NCBI GenBank assembly: GCA_905215505.1
Contig: CAJMPU010000042.1
Location: 1 to 6,539, forward strand
Reading direction: 5' to 3'
Source: an uncultured bacterium
Lineage (GTDB): Bacteria > Actinomycetota > Coriobacteriia > Coriobacteriales > Coriobacteriaceae
Length of the DNA stretch: 6,539 bases
Made by a program: the position numbers and the translations under genes. Of the stretch, positions 1-6,198 are shown piece by piece (the first letter of the stretch is position 1; each line of letters begins with the position of its first letter). The notes beneath the pieces are model-generated. The model was not told the DNA's origin and made no database searches. It saw nothing but the letters and a program-made list of their open reading frames with translations.

Positions 1-6
1 CGACGA

Positions 7-34
7 ATTCTAGGCGGTGTCCCCTCCCTTTCAA
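7..34 (-). promoter_or_regulatory. Candidate sigma70-type promoter reading off the left edge
   Basis: On the minus strand there is TTGAAA (29-34) as a -35, a 16-nt spacer, and TAGAAT (7-12) as a -10; each matches the consensus at five of six positions. Transcription would begin at or just beyond the left edge, so the gene it serves is not visible. The -35 lies inside a small inverted repeat (CCCTTT 26-31 with AAAGGG 36-41), which could hide or regulate it. The promoter call rests on sequence match alone. Confidence 0.4.
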
Positions 35-72
35 GAAAGGGCGGAGGCGGGGCATGCCCCGCCTCTTACACC
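16..72. repeat. Nested inverted repeats (three-way-junction-like)
   Basis: Three inverted repeats are packed together. GGTGT (16-20) can pair with ACACC (68-72). Inside it sits the small hairpin CCCTTT/AAAGGG (26-41) and a perfect 22-bp GC-rich palindrome (44-65, arms GAGGCGGGGCA and TGCCCCGCCTC). Neither strand has a clear T-run directly after the large palindrome, so it is not a good intrinsic terminator. It lies just upstream of the candidate left-edge promoter and could be an operator or an extragenic palindromic repeat. Confidence 0.5.
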
Positions 73-282
73 ACATCTCTGTGCGCTACCCAAGGTCATC
101 GAAATTACTTCATTTTGTCTCAAGGTTGAGCCAAATTAGCGTACATCTGTTGCGTAAAATGAGCAAAAATGGCTTCGTGAAATGTCTCTATTTTCGTGAC
201 AGTACTCATATTTGCCACTTTTTGACCACAGGGGCATCTACCGCGCAAAATCGATAGGTCAAATCTGCCAAAAACGGCCCGT
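73..282. other. Gene-free, AT-richer stretch
   Basis: I see no credible gene here. GC is about 41% over 121-240 (49 of 120 bases), against about 60% in the neighbouring genes. Short reading frames on both strands have no Shine-Dalgarno sequence and no recognisable family. Weak internal features are CTCAA/TTGAG around 119-130, a TTCGTGA direct repeat at 174-180 and 193-199, and an imperfect inverted repeat pairing a GCAAAAATGGC-like arm near 162-172 with GCCACTTTTTG near 213-223. It may be upstream regulatory DNA for a left-edge gene or an extragenic repeat. Confidence 0.4.
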
Positions 283-283
283 A

Positions 284-311
284 AAAGAGCTCCCATTGCT
301 GGGAGCTCTTT
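284..311 (-). terminator. Intrinsic terminator, distal copy
   Basis: A perfect 12-bp stem (284-295 with 300-311) closes a 4-nt loop that reads GCAA on the minus strand. It is followed on the minus strand by a short T-run (CTCTTTTACGG). It is the second copy of the tRNA-Leu terminator and lies inside the 49-bp direct repeat. Because the stem begins with A's and ends with T's, it could act in both directions. Confidence 0.7.
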
Positions 312-336
312 CATTTAATGGTGCGGGCGAAAGGAC
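288..336 (-). repeat. 49-bp direct repeat, copy 1 (tRNA-Leu tail remnant plus terminator)
   Basis: This block is identical to 477-525, offset by 189 bp. With one mismatch the match extends leftward to 283/472. On the minus strand it holds the last 18 nt of tRNA-Leu (319-336, ending in CGCCCGCACCA), a short linker and the terminator. The match stops abruptly at the GGAC of the T-arm, beyond which no tRNA sequence remains, so this copy is a tail fragment and not a gene. Confidence 0.85.
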
Positions 337-470
337 GTCCGCGTATCCGCTTCGCGGATACGCACCGGCATCGGCCGCCTGCCGGCGTCCTCGCCAGCTC
401 GCTAAAAACGCTCCGCGTTTTCTTGACGCTCGCTCCTTCGCAGGTTCAAGTCCCTGCGATGGGCACATAA
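337..470. repeat. Hairpin-rich segment between the tRNA-Leu tail repeats
   Basis: There is no credible coding sequence. Four inverted repeats follow one another: a 10-bp stem with 3-nt loop (GCGTATCCGC/GCGGATACGC, 341-363); CCGGCA/TGCCGG (365-385); AAAACGC/GCGTTTT (405-421), which on the minus strand continues into a T-run and looks terminator-like; and CGCAGG/CCTGCG (439-458). The last resembles a tRNA T-arm on the plus strand (GGTTCAAGTCC), but its loop is 8 nt instead of 7. The mix suggests a palindromic extragenic or mobile element joined to tRNA sequence. Confidence 0.6.
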
Positions 471-472
471 CA

Positions 473-500
473 AAAAAGCTCCCATTGCTGGGAGCTCTTT
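473..500 (-). terminator. Intrinsic terminator of tRNA-Leu, proximal copy
   Basis: Starting 7 nt downstream of the CCA end of tRNA-Leu, the minus strand forms an 8-bp stem (477-484 with 489-496) around a GCAA loop, extended by AAA/TTT pairs after one mismatch. It ends in a run of six T's. The position and T-run make it the natural end of the tRNA-Leu transcript. Confidence 0.85.
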
Positions 501-525
501 CATTTAATGGTGCGGGCGAAAGGAC
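477..525 (-). repeat. 49-bp direct repeat, copy 2 (within intact tRNA-Leu and its terminator)
   Basis: Exact match to 288-336. It covers the 3' end of tRNA-Leu from the T-arm onward (508-525) plus the linker and terminator. Identity that begins within the T-arm and runs past the tRNA end is the usual layout of an attachment site for an element integrating at a tRNA 3' end, but no integrase is visible and the whole interval is only 189 bp. Confidence 0.85.
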
Positions 526-594
526 TTGAACCTTCATGGGGTTGCCCCCATACGGACCTGAACCGTACGCGTCTGCCAATTCCGCCACGCCCGC
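508..594 (-). tRNA. tRNA-Leu (anticodon CAG)
   Basis: The 87-nt gene folds as a class II tRNA: acceptor GCGGGCG/CGCCCGC, D-arm with GGCGGAATTGGCAGACGC, anticodon stem TACGG/CCGTA with loop TTCAGGT (anticodon CAG at 558-560), a long variable arm (TGGGG, GCAA, CCCCA), and T-arm GAAGG-TTCAAGT-CCTTT with one G-T pair. Discriminator A and CCA are encoded. The CAG anticodon reads CUG, expected to be a major Leu codon in a GC-rich genome. It lies 43 nt downstream of tatD, has a likely promoter in that gap, and is followed by a strong terminator. Its 3' tail is duplicated further downstream (319-336). Confidence 0.97.
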
Positions 595-605
595 GTGCAG
601 GAATT

Positions 606-634
606 AGAATAACGGAGCGCCACCACGAACGCAA
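606..634 (-). promoter_or_regulatory. Candidate promoter for tRNA-Leu
   Basis: In the gap between the tatD stop and the tRNA, the minus strand shows TTGCGT (629-634), a 17-nt spacer, and TATTCT (606-611). A start about 7 nt downstream would leave a tRNA leader of only several bases. The hexamers are imperfect, and no terminator separates tatD from the tRNA, so read-through from tatD is also possible. Confidence 0.45.
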
Positions 635-637
635 GAA

Positions 638-1555
638 CTATTTTTGAAAAAGTTTGCAGGCATTTTCCCAAGCGGCTTGCGCGATTGTTTCGGCGTCCTC
701 ACCAGTGCGATCGACACGGTCGTTAACCAGCGCGTTTGCCGTAATGGAGATCATTGCGGGCTCGCATTCAAGACCGCGGATGGGCTCCGGAGCCATATAC
801 GGGCAATCCGTCTCGAACAAAATTCGATCGAGTGGGGTTGCCGCAAATGCCTCGCGCACGTCGTCGTTGCGCTTAAAGGTGGCCGCACCACCATAGGCGA
901 TATAGCAGCCCAGCTCCACAAAGCGCTCCATCGTGGCGCGGTCCTCGCCAAAACAGTGCAGCACACAACCGGCCTGGGGCACGCCCACCTCACGAAGCAC
1001 GTTGTAGGCGTCCACGTGCGAGGTACGCTCCTGGTCCATGTCCTCGTGACGCAGATGCAGCTCCACCGGCACGTTACGACACACGGCAAGCTCGAGCTGG
1101 CGCGCCATGCAATCAATCTGCACGCTGTGGGGCGCCGGCGTGATGTCGTCGTCGTAATCCATGTGGTAGTCCAGACCGATTTCGCCAATACCGGCGCATA
1201 AGGGGTCATCGAGTGCGGCAACGACCTGTGCATGAACGTTGTCGGTATAGTCCGGCGCGCCATACGGATGCACGCCGGCAAGATACTTGATCTGCGGGAT
1301 ACCCTGCATCGGCAGAATCTCGCGCGTCAGCCAGTCGCTATAGTCCGTCACACTGCGCTTGTCGGCGATGGGGTCGAGCATCGTCACCAATAGCTCGACG
1401 CCCGCGGCCTTGGCGCGCAGGAGCGTCTCGGGCACCTCCTTGCCCCAGAACGAAAGCAGATGCGCATGCGTGTCAGCAAGCGGTGCCAAGGGCACGGGAC
1501 AAGCAACCGTCTTCTTTTTCTTGGTAAACGTCACACGTTCGGCATTAGGCATCAT
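638..1555 (-). CDS. tatD: TatD-family metal-dependent hydrolase (DNase)
   Basis: TatD proteins are amidohydrolase-fold metal enzymes, generally 3'-5' exonucleases in the cytoplasm, linked to DNA repair or quality control. In this 305-residue protein the metal-site motifs are in order: DTHAH (H30, H32), GVHP (H96), GEIGLDYH (E125), VELHLRH (H167), LHCFGE (H200) and FETDCPY (D250). The family is usually about 260 residues; here a lysine-rich N-terminal extension of about 25 residues precedes the first motif, and there is extra sequence near 132-146. The start is ATGATG; an AGGAG (1563-1567) lies 7 nt before the first ATG. The gene overlaps the end of rsmA by 11 nt, so the two are probably translationally coupled. 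TatD homologues often sit beside metG and ksgA in Gram-positive bacteria. The family is clear; the exact substrate is not. Confidence 0.93.
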   Translation of the reverse strand: MMPNAERVTFTKKKKTVACPVPLAPLADTHAHLLSFWGKEVPETLLRAKAAGVELLVTMLDPIADKRSVTDYSDWLTREILPMQGIPQIKYLAGVHPYGAPDYTDNVHAQVVAALDDPLCAGIGEIGLDYHMDYDDDITPAPHSVQIDCMARQLELAVCRNVPVELHLRHEDMDQERTSHVDAYNVLREVGVPQAGCVLHCFGEDRATMERFVELGCYIAYGGAATFKRNDDVREAFAATPLDRILFETDCPYMAPEPIRGLECEPAMISITANALVNDRVDRTGEDAETIAQAAWENACKLFQK

Positions 1556-2405
1556 GGATTAGCTCCTGGGCCAGACGGACAAAGTCGGCAACATCAAGCG
1601 TCTCGGCGCGCGTGGTGGGTGCGATACCGCAAGCCTCAAAGGCGGCATCGAGCACGTCCTTGGCAAAGCCGTTGGCGCTCATGGAATTGCGGATGGTTTT
1701 GCGACGCTGGGCAAATGCAGCATCAATCACGCGAGCCACAAAGTCGCGATCGAGCCCTTCGGGCACCACGCCGTCAACACGGTCGATACGCACGACGGCC
1801 GAGTCCACGTGCGGCGCCGGCATAAAGCAACGCGGCGGCACCTCAAAGCGACCCGTCACCTGCGCATACAGGCCGAGCTTTGCCGTATAGCCGCCATAGG
1901 TCTTGTTGCCCGGCACTGCGGCAATGCGATCGGCAACCTCCTTTTGCACCATGACGACGGCGCGCTTGAGCGCGGGCATCGTCTGGAAGAACTGCAGGAT
2001 GATTGTCGCCGCCACGTTATAGGGCAAGTTCGCGACAAATACCGTGGGCTCGCCGCCGGCGGCCTGCTCAATCTGCTCCGGGCCCACCTTAAGCGCGTCG
2101 CCCATGATAAAGCGGAAGTTGGCATAGTCGGCGGCGTGGGCGTCGAGCACCGGTTCGAGCTCAGGATCGGCCTCAATGGACGTAACGCACGCCGCTTCCT
2201 GCAGCAACGCAAGTGTCAACGTACCGCAACCCGGACCCACCTCGAGTACGCGCTCGTCACCTGCAAGCTCAGCGAGCTCACAGATGCGTTCGATCACATG
2301 GTTGTCGATCAGGAAGTTTTGGCCCAGGCGGTGCTTGGTCGCAAGGCCAAACTCCTCCAGCAGCTCCCTTGTTGCCGTGGGGTTTGCCAAAGGCGAAGTT
2401 GTCAT
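1545..2405 (-). CDS. rsmA: 16S rRNA (adenine1518-N6/adenine1519-N6)-dimethyltransferase
   Basis: RsmA (KsgA) uses S-adenosylmethionine to dimethylate two adjacent adenines in the terminal helix of 16S rRNA, a late checkpoint in 30S assembly. The 286-residue protein has the full motif set: LGQNFL (27-32), the SAM loop EVGPGCGTLT (55-64), an acidic ribose-binding residue in SIEAD (E78), GDA (D103), the catalytic NLPYN (126-130), PxxFxPxPxVDSAV (191-204) and FAQRRKTIRN (231-240) in the C-terminal RNA-binding domain. Length is normal. The ATG is preceded by AAGGAGG (2411-2417) with 5-nt spacing, an excellent ribosome binding site. It lies 110 nt downstream of metG, with a terminator-like hairpin in between, and overlaps tatD. 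Nothing suggests loss of function. Confidence 0.97.
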   Translation of the reverse strand: MTTSPLANPTATRELLEEFGLATKHRLGQNFLIDNHVIERICELAELAGDERVLEVGPGCGTLTLALLQEAACVTSIEADPELEPVLDAHAADYANFRFIMGDALKVGPEQIEQAAGGEPTVFVANLPYNVAATIILQFFQTMPALKRAVVMVQKEVADRIAAVPGNKTYGGYTAKLGLYAQVTGRFEVPPRCFMPAPHVDSAVVRIDRVDGVVPEGLDRDFVARVIDAAFAQRRKTIRNSMSANGFAKDVLDAAFEACGIAPTTRAETLDVADFVRLAQELIHDA

Positions 2406-2443
2406 AGTTGCCTCCTTAGCATGATGGCGGCGTCTTGAAACGA

Positions 2444-2473
2444 AAGGGCATGGACCGTTGCGGCCATGCCCTT
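2444..2473 (-). terminator. Terminator-like hairpin between metG and rsmA
   Basis: A 10-bp stem (AAGGGCATGG/CCATGCCCTT) with a one-base bulge, two further G-C pairs and a small GCAAC loop is followed on the minus strand by TTTCGTTTC. It begins 42 nt after the metG stop and ends only 38 nt before the rsmA start. The interrupted T-run suggests partial termination. It could also be a processing site or attenuator that lowers expression of rsmA-tatD relative to metG. Confidence 0.6.
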
Positions 2474-2515
2474 ACATCTAAACATCAAATTGCCGATATG
2501 GCGCTCGCGCGGTCT

Positions 2516-4117
2516 CTACGCCAGACGCGGGAACAGCGGATCGCCCTTCTCGACGGGCTGACCACCAGCAAGCAGGCCCCAAGTGCAAATGCCCTTGAGG
2601 TCGTCGCTCGCGGCCTCGCCCTCACAGGACAGGCGGCGCAGAGCCTCGGCAGAAGTCTGGGGCATGAGCGGCATCAGCAGGTGGGCGGCGATGCGGATGG
2701 CCTCGAGCAGGTTGTAGATCACAAATGCCAGCTCGTCAGCCTTGGCCTCGTCCTTGGCAAGCGCCCAGGGCTCGGAGTCCTCGATGTAGTGGTTGGCGGC
2801 GTGGATGAGCTCCATGACCTCATCCTTGGCTCCGCCGTAATCGAGCACGTCCATCTTGGCCATGTAGCGGTCGACCAGGCCATCGGCAATCTTTGCCAGC
2901 GGGTTATCGAACGCGTCGGCAGACGCCGGTTTAGCCGGGGCGCAGCCGTCAAAGTACTTTGCGCTCATGTTGAGCGAGCGCGAAATGAGGTTGCCCCAGC
3001 TGTTGGCCAGGTCGGCGTTGTAGACCTGCTCCATGCGGTCGAAGCTGATGGCACCGTCGGTGCCGGGGACGACGTCGGTCATAAAGTAGTAGCGATAGCC
3101 CTCGACGCCCAGCATGTCGATAACGTCCTGCGGAGCGATGGCGTTGCCGCGGCTCTTGGACATCTTCTCAGCCTTGCCGGTCTCGGCATTGCGCACGGTC
3201 AGGAAGCCGTGGGCAAAGACGTGCTCGGGCAGGGCCTCGCCGATGGCCATGAGCATGGCGGGCCAAATGACGCAGTGGAAGCGGATGATGTCCTTACCCA
3301 CGATGTGGAACTGCGCGGGCCAGCGATAGGCCAGCTCGGCACGCGCCTCGTCGGTGTCGACACCGTAGCCGACGGCCGTCATATAGTTGAGCAGCGCGTC
3401 AAACCATACATAGGTCACATGGCCCTCGTCAAACGGAACCTGGATGCCCCAGTCAAAGCTCGTGCGACTCACGGAAAGGTCGTTGAGGCCGCCCTCGACA
3501 AAGCTGCGAACCTCGTTCATGCGGAACGCAGGCTCGACAAAGTCGGGGTGCTCGTCATAGAGCTTGAGAAGCTTGTCCTGGAAGGCGGAAAGCTTAAAGA
3601 AGTAGGACTCCTCCTGCACGCGCTCAAGCGGACGGTGGCAGTCGGGGCACAGGTGCTGGCCAACGCTGCCGTACTCCTCGTCGCCCTTCTGGACCTGCGT
3701 ATCGGTGAAGTAGGTCTCGTCAGGCACGCAATACCAACCGTCGTAGCTGCCCTTATACAGATAGCCGGACTCCTTCATGCGCTCCCACAGGTACTGCACG
3801 GCATGATGCTGGCGCGACTCGGTGGTGCGGATGAAGTCGTCGTTGGAGATCTCGAGCTTGCTCCAAAGCTCCTTGAAGTGCGGAGCCTGGCTGTCGGTCC
3901 ACTCCTGCGGCGTCATGCCATGCTTGGCTGCGGCCTCGGCGACCTTCTCGCCGTGCTCGTCCATGCCGGTCAGGAACTTGACGTTATAGCCGGCGGAACG
4001 GCGATAGCGAGCCTGAACGTCGGCGATGATGGTGGAATAAGCCGTGCCCAGGTGCGGATCGGCGTTGACGTAGTAGATGGGCGTCGTGATAAAGAACGAA
4101 GGCTTGCTTTGATCCAT
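2516..4117 (-). CDS. metG: Methionyl-tRNA synthetase
   Basis: Class I aminoacyl-tRNA synthetase that charges tRNA-Met, both initiator and elongator, in the cytoplasm. The 533-residue protein starts with FFITTPIYYVNADPHLGTAY, where HLGT (22-25) is the HIGH motif, and carries KMSKS at 318-322. A zinc-knuckle-like insertion spans about 128-163, with C130, C157 and C160 and an Asp (D133) where a fourth ligand is often Cys. WFDALLNYM (238-246) and FVIYNLLEAIR (465-475) fit the catalytic core and the anticodon-binding helical domain. No C-terminal EMAP/Trbp111-type tRNA-binding domain is present, so this is the shorter form; longer versions exceed 640 residues. The ATG has GGAGG (4127-4131) at 9-nt spacing. 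It follows rsmI by 69 nt, a gap with no terminator that I can see. Confidence 0.98.
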   Translation of the reverse strand: MDQSKPSFFITTPIYYVNADPHLGTAYSTIIADVQARYRRSAGYNVKFLTGMDEHGEKVAEAAAKHGMTPQEWTDSQAPHFKELWSKLEISNDDFIRTTESRQHHAVQYLWERMKESGYLYKGSYDGWYCVPDETYFTDTQVQKGDEEYGSVGQHLCPDCHRPLERVQEESYFFKLSAFQDKLLKLYDEHPDFVEPAFRMNEVRSFVEGGLNDLSVSRTSFDWGIQVPFDEGHVTYVWFDALLNYMTAVGYGVDTDEARAELAYRWPAQFHIVGKDIIRFHCVIWPAMLMAIGEALPEHVFAHGFLTVRNAETGKAEKMSKSRGNAIAPQDVIDMLGVEGYRYYFMTDVVPGTDGAISFDRMEQVYNADLANSWGNLISRSLNMSAKYFDGCAPAKPASADAFDNPLAKIADGLVDRYMAKMDVLDYGGAKDEVMELIHAANHYIEDSEPWALAKDEAKADELAFVIYNLLEAIRIAAHLLMPLMPQTSAEALRRLSCEGEAASDDLKGICTWGLLAGGQPVEKGDPLFPRLA

Positions 4118-4186
4118 GGGGTTTGTCCTCCAGAAAAACGTTGCATACAGAGGATGATTCTAGCGCAAGGGCTGGATATCCTCCAT

Positions 4187-5065
4187 CTATTGCATATCGA
4201 GCACTATGGCATAGACATCGCGCTTGCGGCGCGAATACTTCTGAGACAGGCGCTTGGCCACCGCAGACGCGGGCTCCCCCTCCTCGAGCGCGGCGCGGAT
4301 ATCCTCGCGCAGGGCCTCGTCGGGATCCGCTGCCGCGGCGCCAACCGGCACGATACCGGCCTCCTCATCCTCGCTCGGCGGCGCGATGACCAGCGCAATC
4401 TCGCCCCTTACCTCGCCGCGAGCACGCAGCTCCTCGGCAAGCTGGTCAGCGGGCCCGCGCAAGACCTCCTCGTGCAGCTTGGTGAGCTCGCGGCAGACGG
4501 CAACCTCACGCTGGGGAAAGACCTCCGCCACGGCCTCGAGCGTCGCCACGATGCGATGTGGAGACTCGTAGAAGATGAGTGCGCCGGGCACCACGGCAAG
4601 GCGCTGCAAACGGCGCACACGGTCGCCGTGCTTTCGGCCCAAAAAGCCCTCGAAGAAAAAATGCTCGCAGGGAATGCCGGACGAAACAAGCGCCGTGACG
4701 CAAGCAGAGGGCCCAGGAATAACTTCGACGGGCACATCGGCCTCACGCGCCGCCTCGATCAGCGACTGGCCGGGATCGGACACGCTCGGCATGCCGGCGT
4801 CCGAGGCAAAGGCGAGGGTCTCCCCCGCCAGCAGACGGTCGACCAGGCCGGCAGCGCGGCTAGCGATCACATTCTCGTCGCAACGGACAAGCGGCTTGGA
4901 AATGCCCAGGTGCATCAGCAGCTTTGACGTCACACGCGTGTCTTCGCAGCAGATGACATCGGCAGCGGCAAAGGCCTCGCCAACGCGCGGGGACAGGTCA
5001 CCCAGGTTGCCGATGGGCGTGCCGACCACATAGAGTTTGCCCGTATGGGCGCTGTTTTGCGTCAT
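4187..5065 (-). CDS. rsmI: 16S rRNA (cytidine1402-2'-O)-methyltransferase
   Basis: RsmI adds the 2'-O-methyl group to C1402 in the 16S rRNA decoding centre, using S-adenosylmethionine. The fold is the tetrapyrrole-methylase (SPOUT-unrelated) type. In 292 residues the hallmarks are LYVVGTPIGNLGDLSPR (11-27), CEDTRVTSKLL (40-50), SDAGMPSVSDPG (88-99), PGPSA (117-121), FEGFLGRK (138-145), FYESPHRI (165-172), CRELTKLHEE (191-200) and GEIALVI (221-227). The C-terminal tail (about 262-290) is a short helical domain with RLSQKYSRRKRDVY. AGMP in place of AGTP is, as far as I know, usual in actinobacterial homologues. The ATG lies 6 nt after the GH5-like stop and has only a weak Shine-Dalgarno (AGGT), which suggests translational coupling to the upstream gene. 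Confidence 0.96.
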   Translation of the reverse strand: MTQNSAHTGKLYVVGTPIGNLGDLSPRVGEAFAAADVICCEDTRVTSKLLMHLGISKPLVRCDENVIASRAAGLVDRLLAGETLAFASDAGMPSVSDPGQSLIEAAREADVPVEVIPGPSACVTALVSSGIPCEHFFFEGFLGRKHGDRVRRLQRLAVVPGALIFYESPHRIVATLEAVAEVFPQREVAVCRELTKLHEEVLRGPADQLAEELRARGEVRGEIALVIAPPSEDEEAGIVPVGAAAADPDEALREDIRAALEEGEPASAVAKRLSQKYSRRKRDVYAIVLDMQ

Positions 5066-5071
5066 ATCAAC

Positions 5072-6133
5072 CTATTCAATCATGCCGCGCTCGAGCGTAC
5101 CGAGCGCCGCGCGGGCGTCCCATGCTGCAATGCGCTTCTCGGTCTTCCACGTTTGAAAGAACCAACCGGCAGCCGGCGCAAACGAAGCCAGCTGGTTGGC
5201 GATAAACACGCGCTCGTAGGCATTGCGGCCCTCGGGCGTAACCGACGAGTTGGCAAAGATCGCCGCGCCCGACCATTCGCCCACCAGCACGGGGAACCCA
5301 GTCGAAATCGCTTCTTTAAGCTCGCGCTTGTTACGCGAAATCGCCGTCGTCAGCCCGCGAGGGCTCGTGATGTCGAGCGCATACTCGTCGCGGTAATGGT
5401 ACAGGTGAAGGTCCATGTAGACGTTCTTGTACTTGGCGCCGCGCATAAAATGCTTCCACTCGCTGGGATGCCCCGACGACGAGAAGACGACGATTTTATC
5501 CTCGGGCATATACGAACGGACGAGCTCGTAGGCATCGCGATAGAAATTGCGCAGGTAGTGAGCAGGAATGCCATCCGTCATGGTGAAGAGGCTCTTGCGA
5601 ACGCTCATCTGCGGCGTGTCCAGCAGCTCAATGCCCAGCAGGCTCTCGGCCTCGCCATAGCGATCGGCCAAGCGCTCGAGCACGTCGAGTGCGACATGAC
5701 GGCCGTTGGTGGACGAATGCCACTCGGCAACAGCCTCCGGCGTGGTGGGCGAATCGTTGGAATCGCCCTGGCCACCGGGCACGGTTGCCAGATCGAGCAG
5801 CACGCGGATGTCGTACTTGGCAGCCCACTCAATTGCGCGGTCGATGTAATCGACAACCGATATGTAGGAGGCATCGGACTCCTGTGAGCCAAAGGCATAC
5901 CAGGGCACCGGCAGACGCACGGCATTGAGACCGATCTGCGCCATGCGACGAAAATCGTCCTCGCTCACAAACGTCTCGTAATGGCGGCGCATGCGCTCGT
6001 TATAGGCGACGGTACCCATGGCCTCCTGTAGCTCGGCCGCGTTGGATGCACCGGTCGCCGCGTACAGCGACGGGGTCACCCAAGGCTCGGGAATAAACCA
6101 GCCAGAGAGATTAACGCCGAGTATCCTCTCCAT
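5072..6133 (-). CDS. GH5-like (exo-beta-1,3-glucanase-type) protein, probable pseudoenzyme
   Basis: The protein resembles the glycoside hydrolase 5 TIM barrel, closest in style to exo-beta-1,3-glucanases: GVNLSGWFIPEPWVTPSL near the N-terminus, HYETFVSEDDF (51-61), GLNAVRLPVPWYAFG (68-82, with the conserved Arg73), DLHLYHY (241-247), the nucleophile motif VGEWSGA (E286) and GWFFQTWKTE (323-332). However, the segment that should contain the acid/base NEP reads LLDTPQ (170-175), so Asn and Glu are Asp and Thr. The DLHG motif reads DLAT (114-117), losing its His. Normal GH5 hydrolysis therefore seems unlikely. No signal peptide is visible, so it is predicted to be cytoplasmic. I chose the ATG at 6133 because AAGGGGG (6139-6145) is 5 nt away; a GTG at 6136 would leave 2 nt. 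It is the first gene of the rsmI-metG run. Confidence 0.8.
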   Translation of the reverse strand: MERILGVNLSGWFIPEPWVTPSLYAATGASNAAELQEAMGTVAYNERMRRHYETFVSEDDFRRMAQIGLNAVRLPVPWYAFGSQESDASYISVVDYIDRAIEWAAKYDIRVLLDLATVPGGQGDSNDSPTTPEAVAEWHSSTNGRHVALDVLERLADRYGEAESLLGIELLDTPQMSVRKSLFTMTDGIPAHYLRNFYRDAYELVRSYMPEDKIVVFSSSGHPSEWKHFMRGAKYKNVYMDLHLYHYRDEYALDITSPRGLTTAISRNKRELKEAISTGFPVLVGEWSGAAIFANSSVTPEGRNAYERVFIANQLASFAPAAGWFFQTWKTEKRIAAWDARAALGTLERGMIE

Positions 6134-6198
6134 CACTGCCCCCTTCGGATCATGCAGGTCGAACCCGCATCGTATTGCGTAGGATAAGTATCGTTTTG

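Noticed and set aside
120..314. Small minus-strand protein candidate (64 codons, or 29 from an internal ATG)
   Set aside because: The longer form begins inside a terminator stem, and the shorter one has no Shine-Dalgarno sequence. No domain is recognisable.
439..470. Complete second tRNA gene on the plus strand
   Set aside because: Only a T-arm-like hairpin is present, with an 8-nt loop. No acceptor, D-arm or anticodon arm pairs with it, and no CCA follows.
259..588. Open frame over the tRNA-Leu gene and its tail repeat
   Set aside because: It is a translation of tRNA sequence, its terminators and inverted repeats, not a gene.
4157..4162. Promoter for metG with TAGAAT as the -10
   Set aside because: The hexamer is good, but no -35 lies at 16-18 nt and there is no extended -10. 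The rsmI-metG gap is short and lacks a terminator, so co-transcription explains it better.
2435..4927. Very long plus-strand open frame (830 codons) across metG and rsmI
   Set aside because: It is antisense to two clear genes and also spans their intergenic gaps. The translation has no recognisable domain. Such frames arise in GC-rich DNA when codon bias on one strand removes stop codons from the other.
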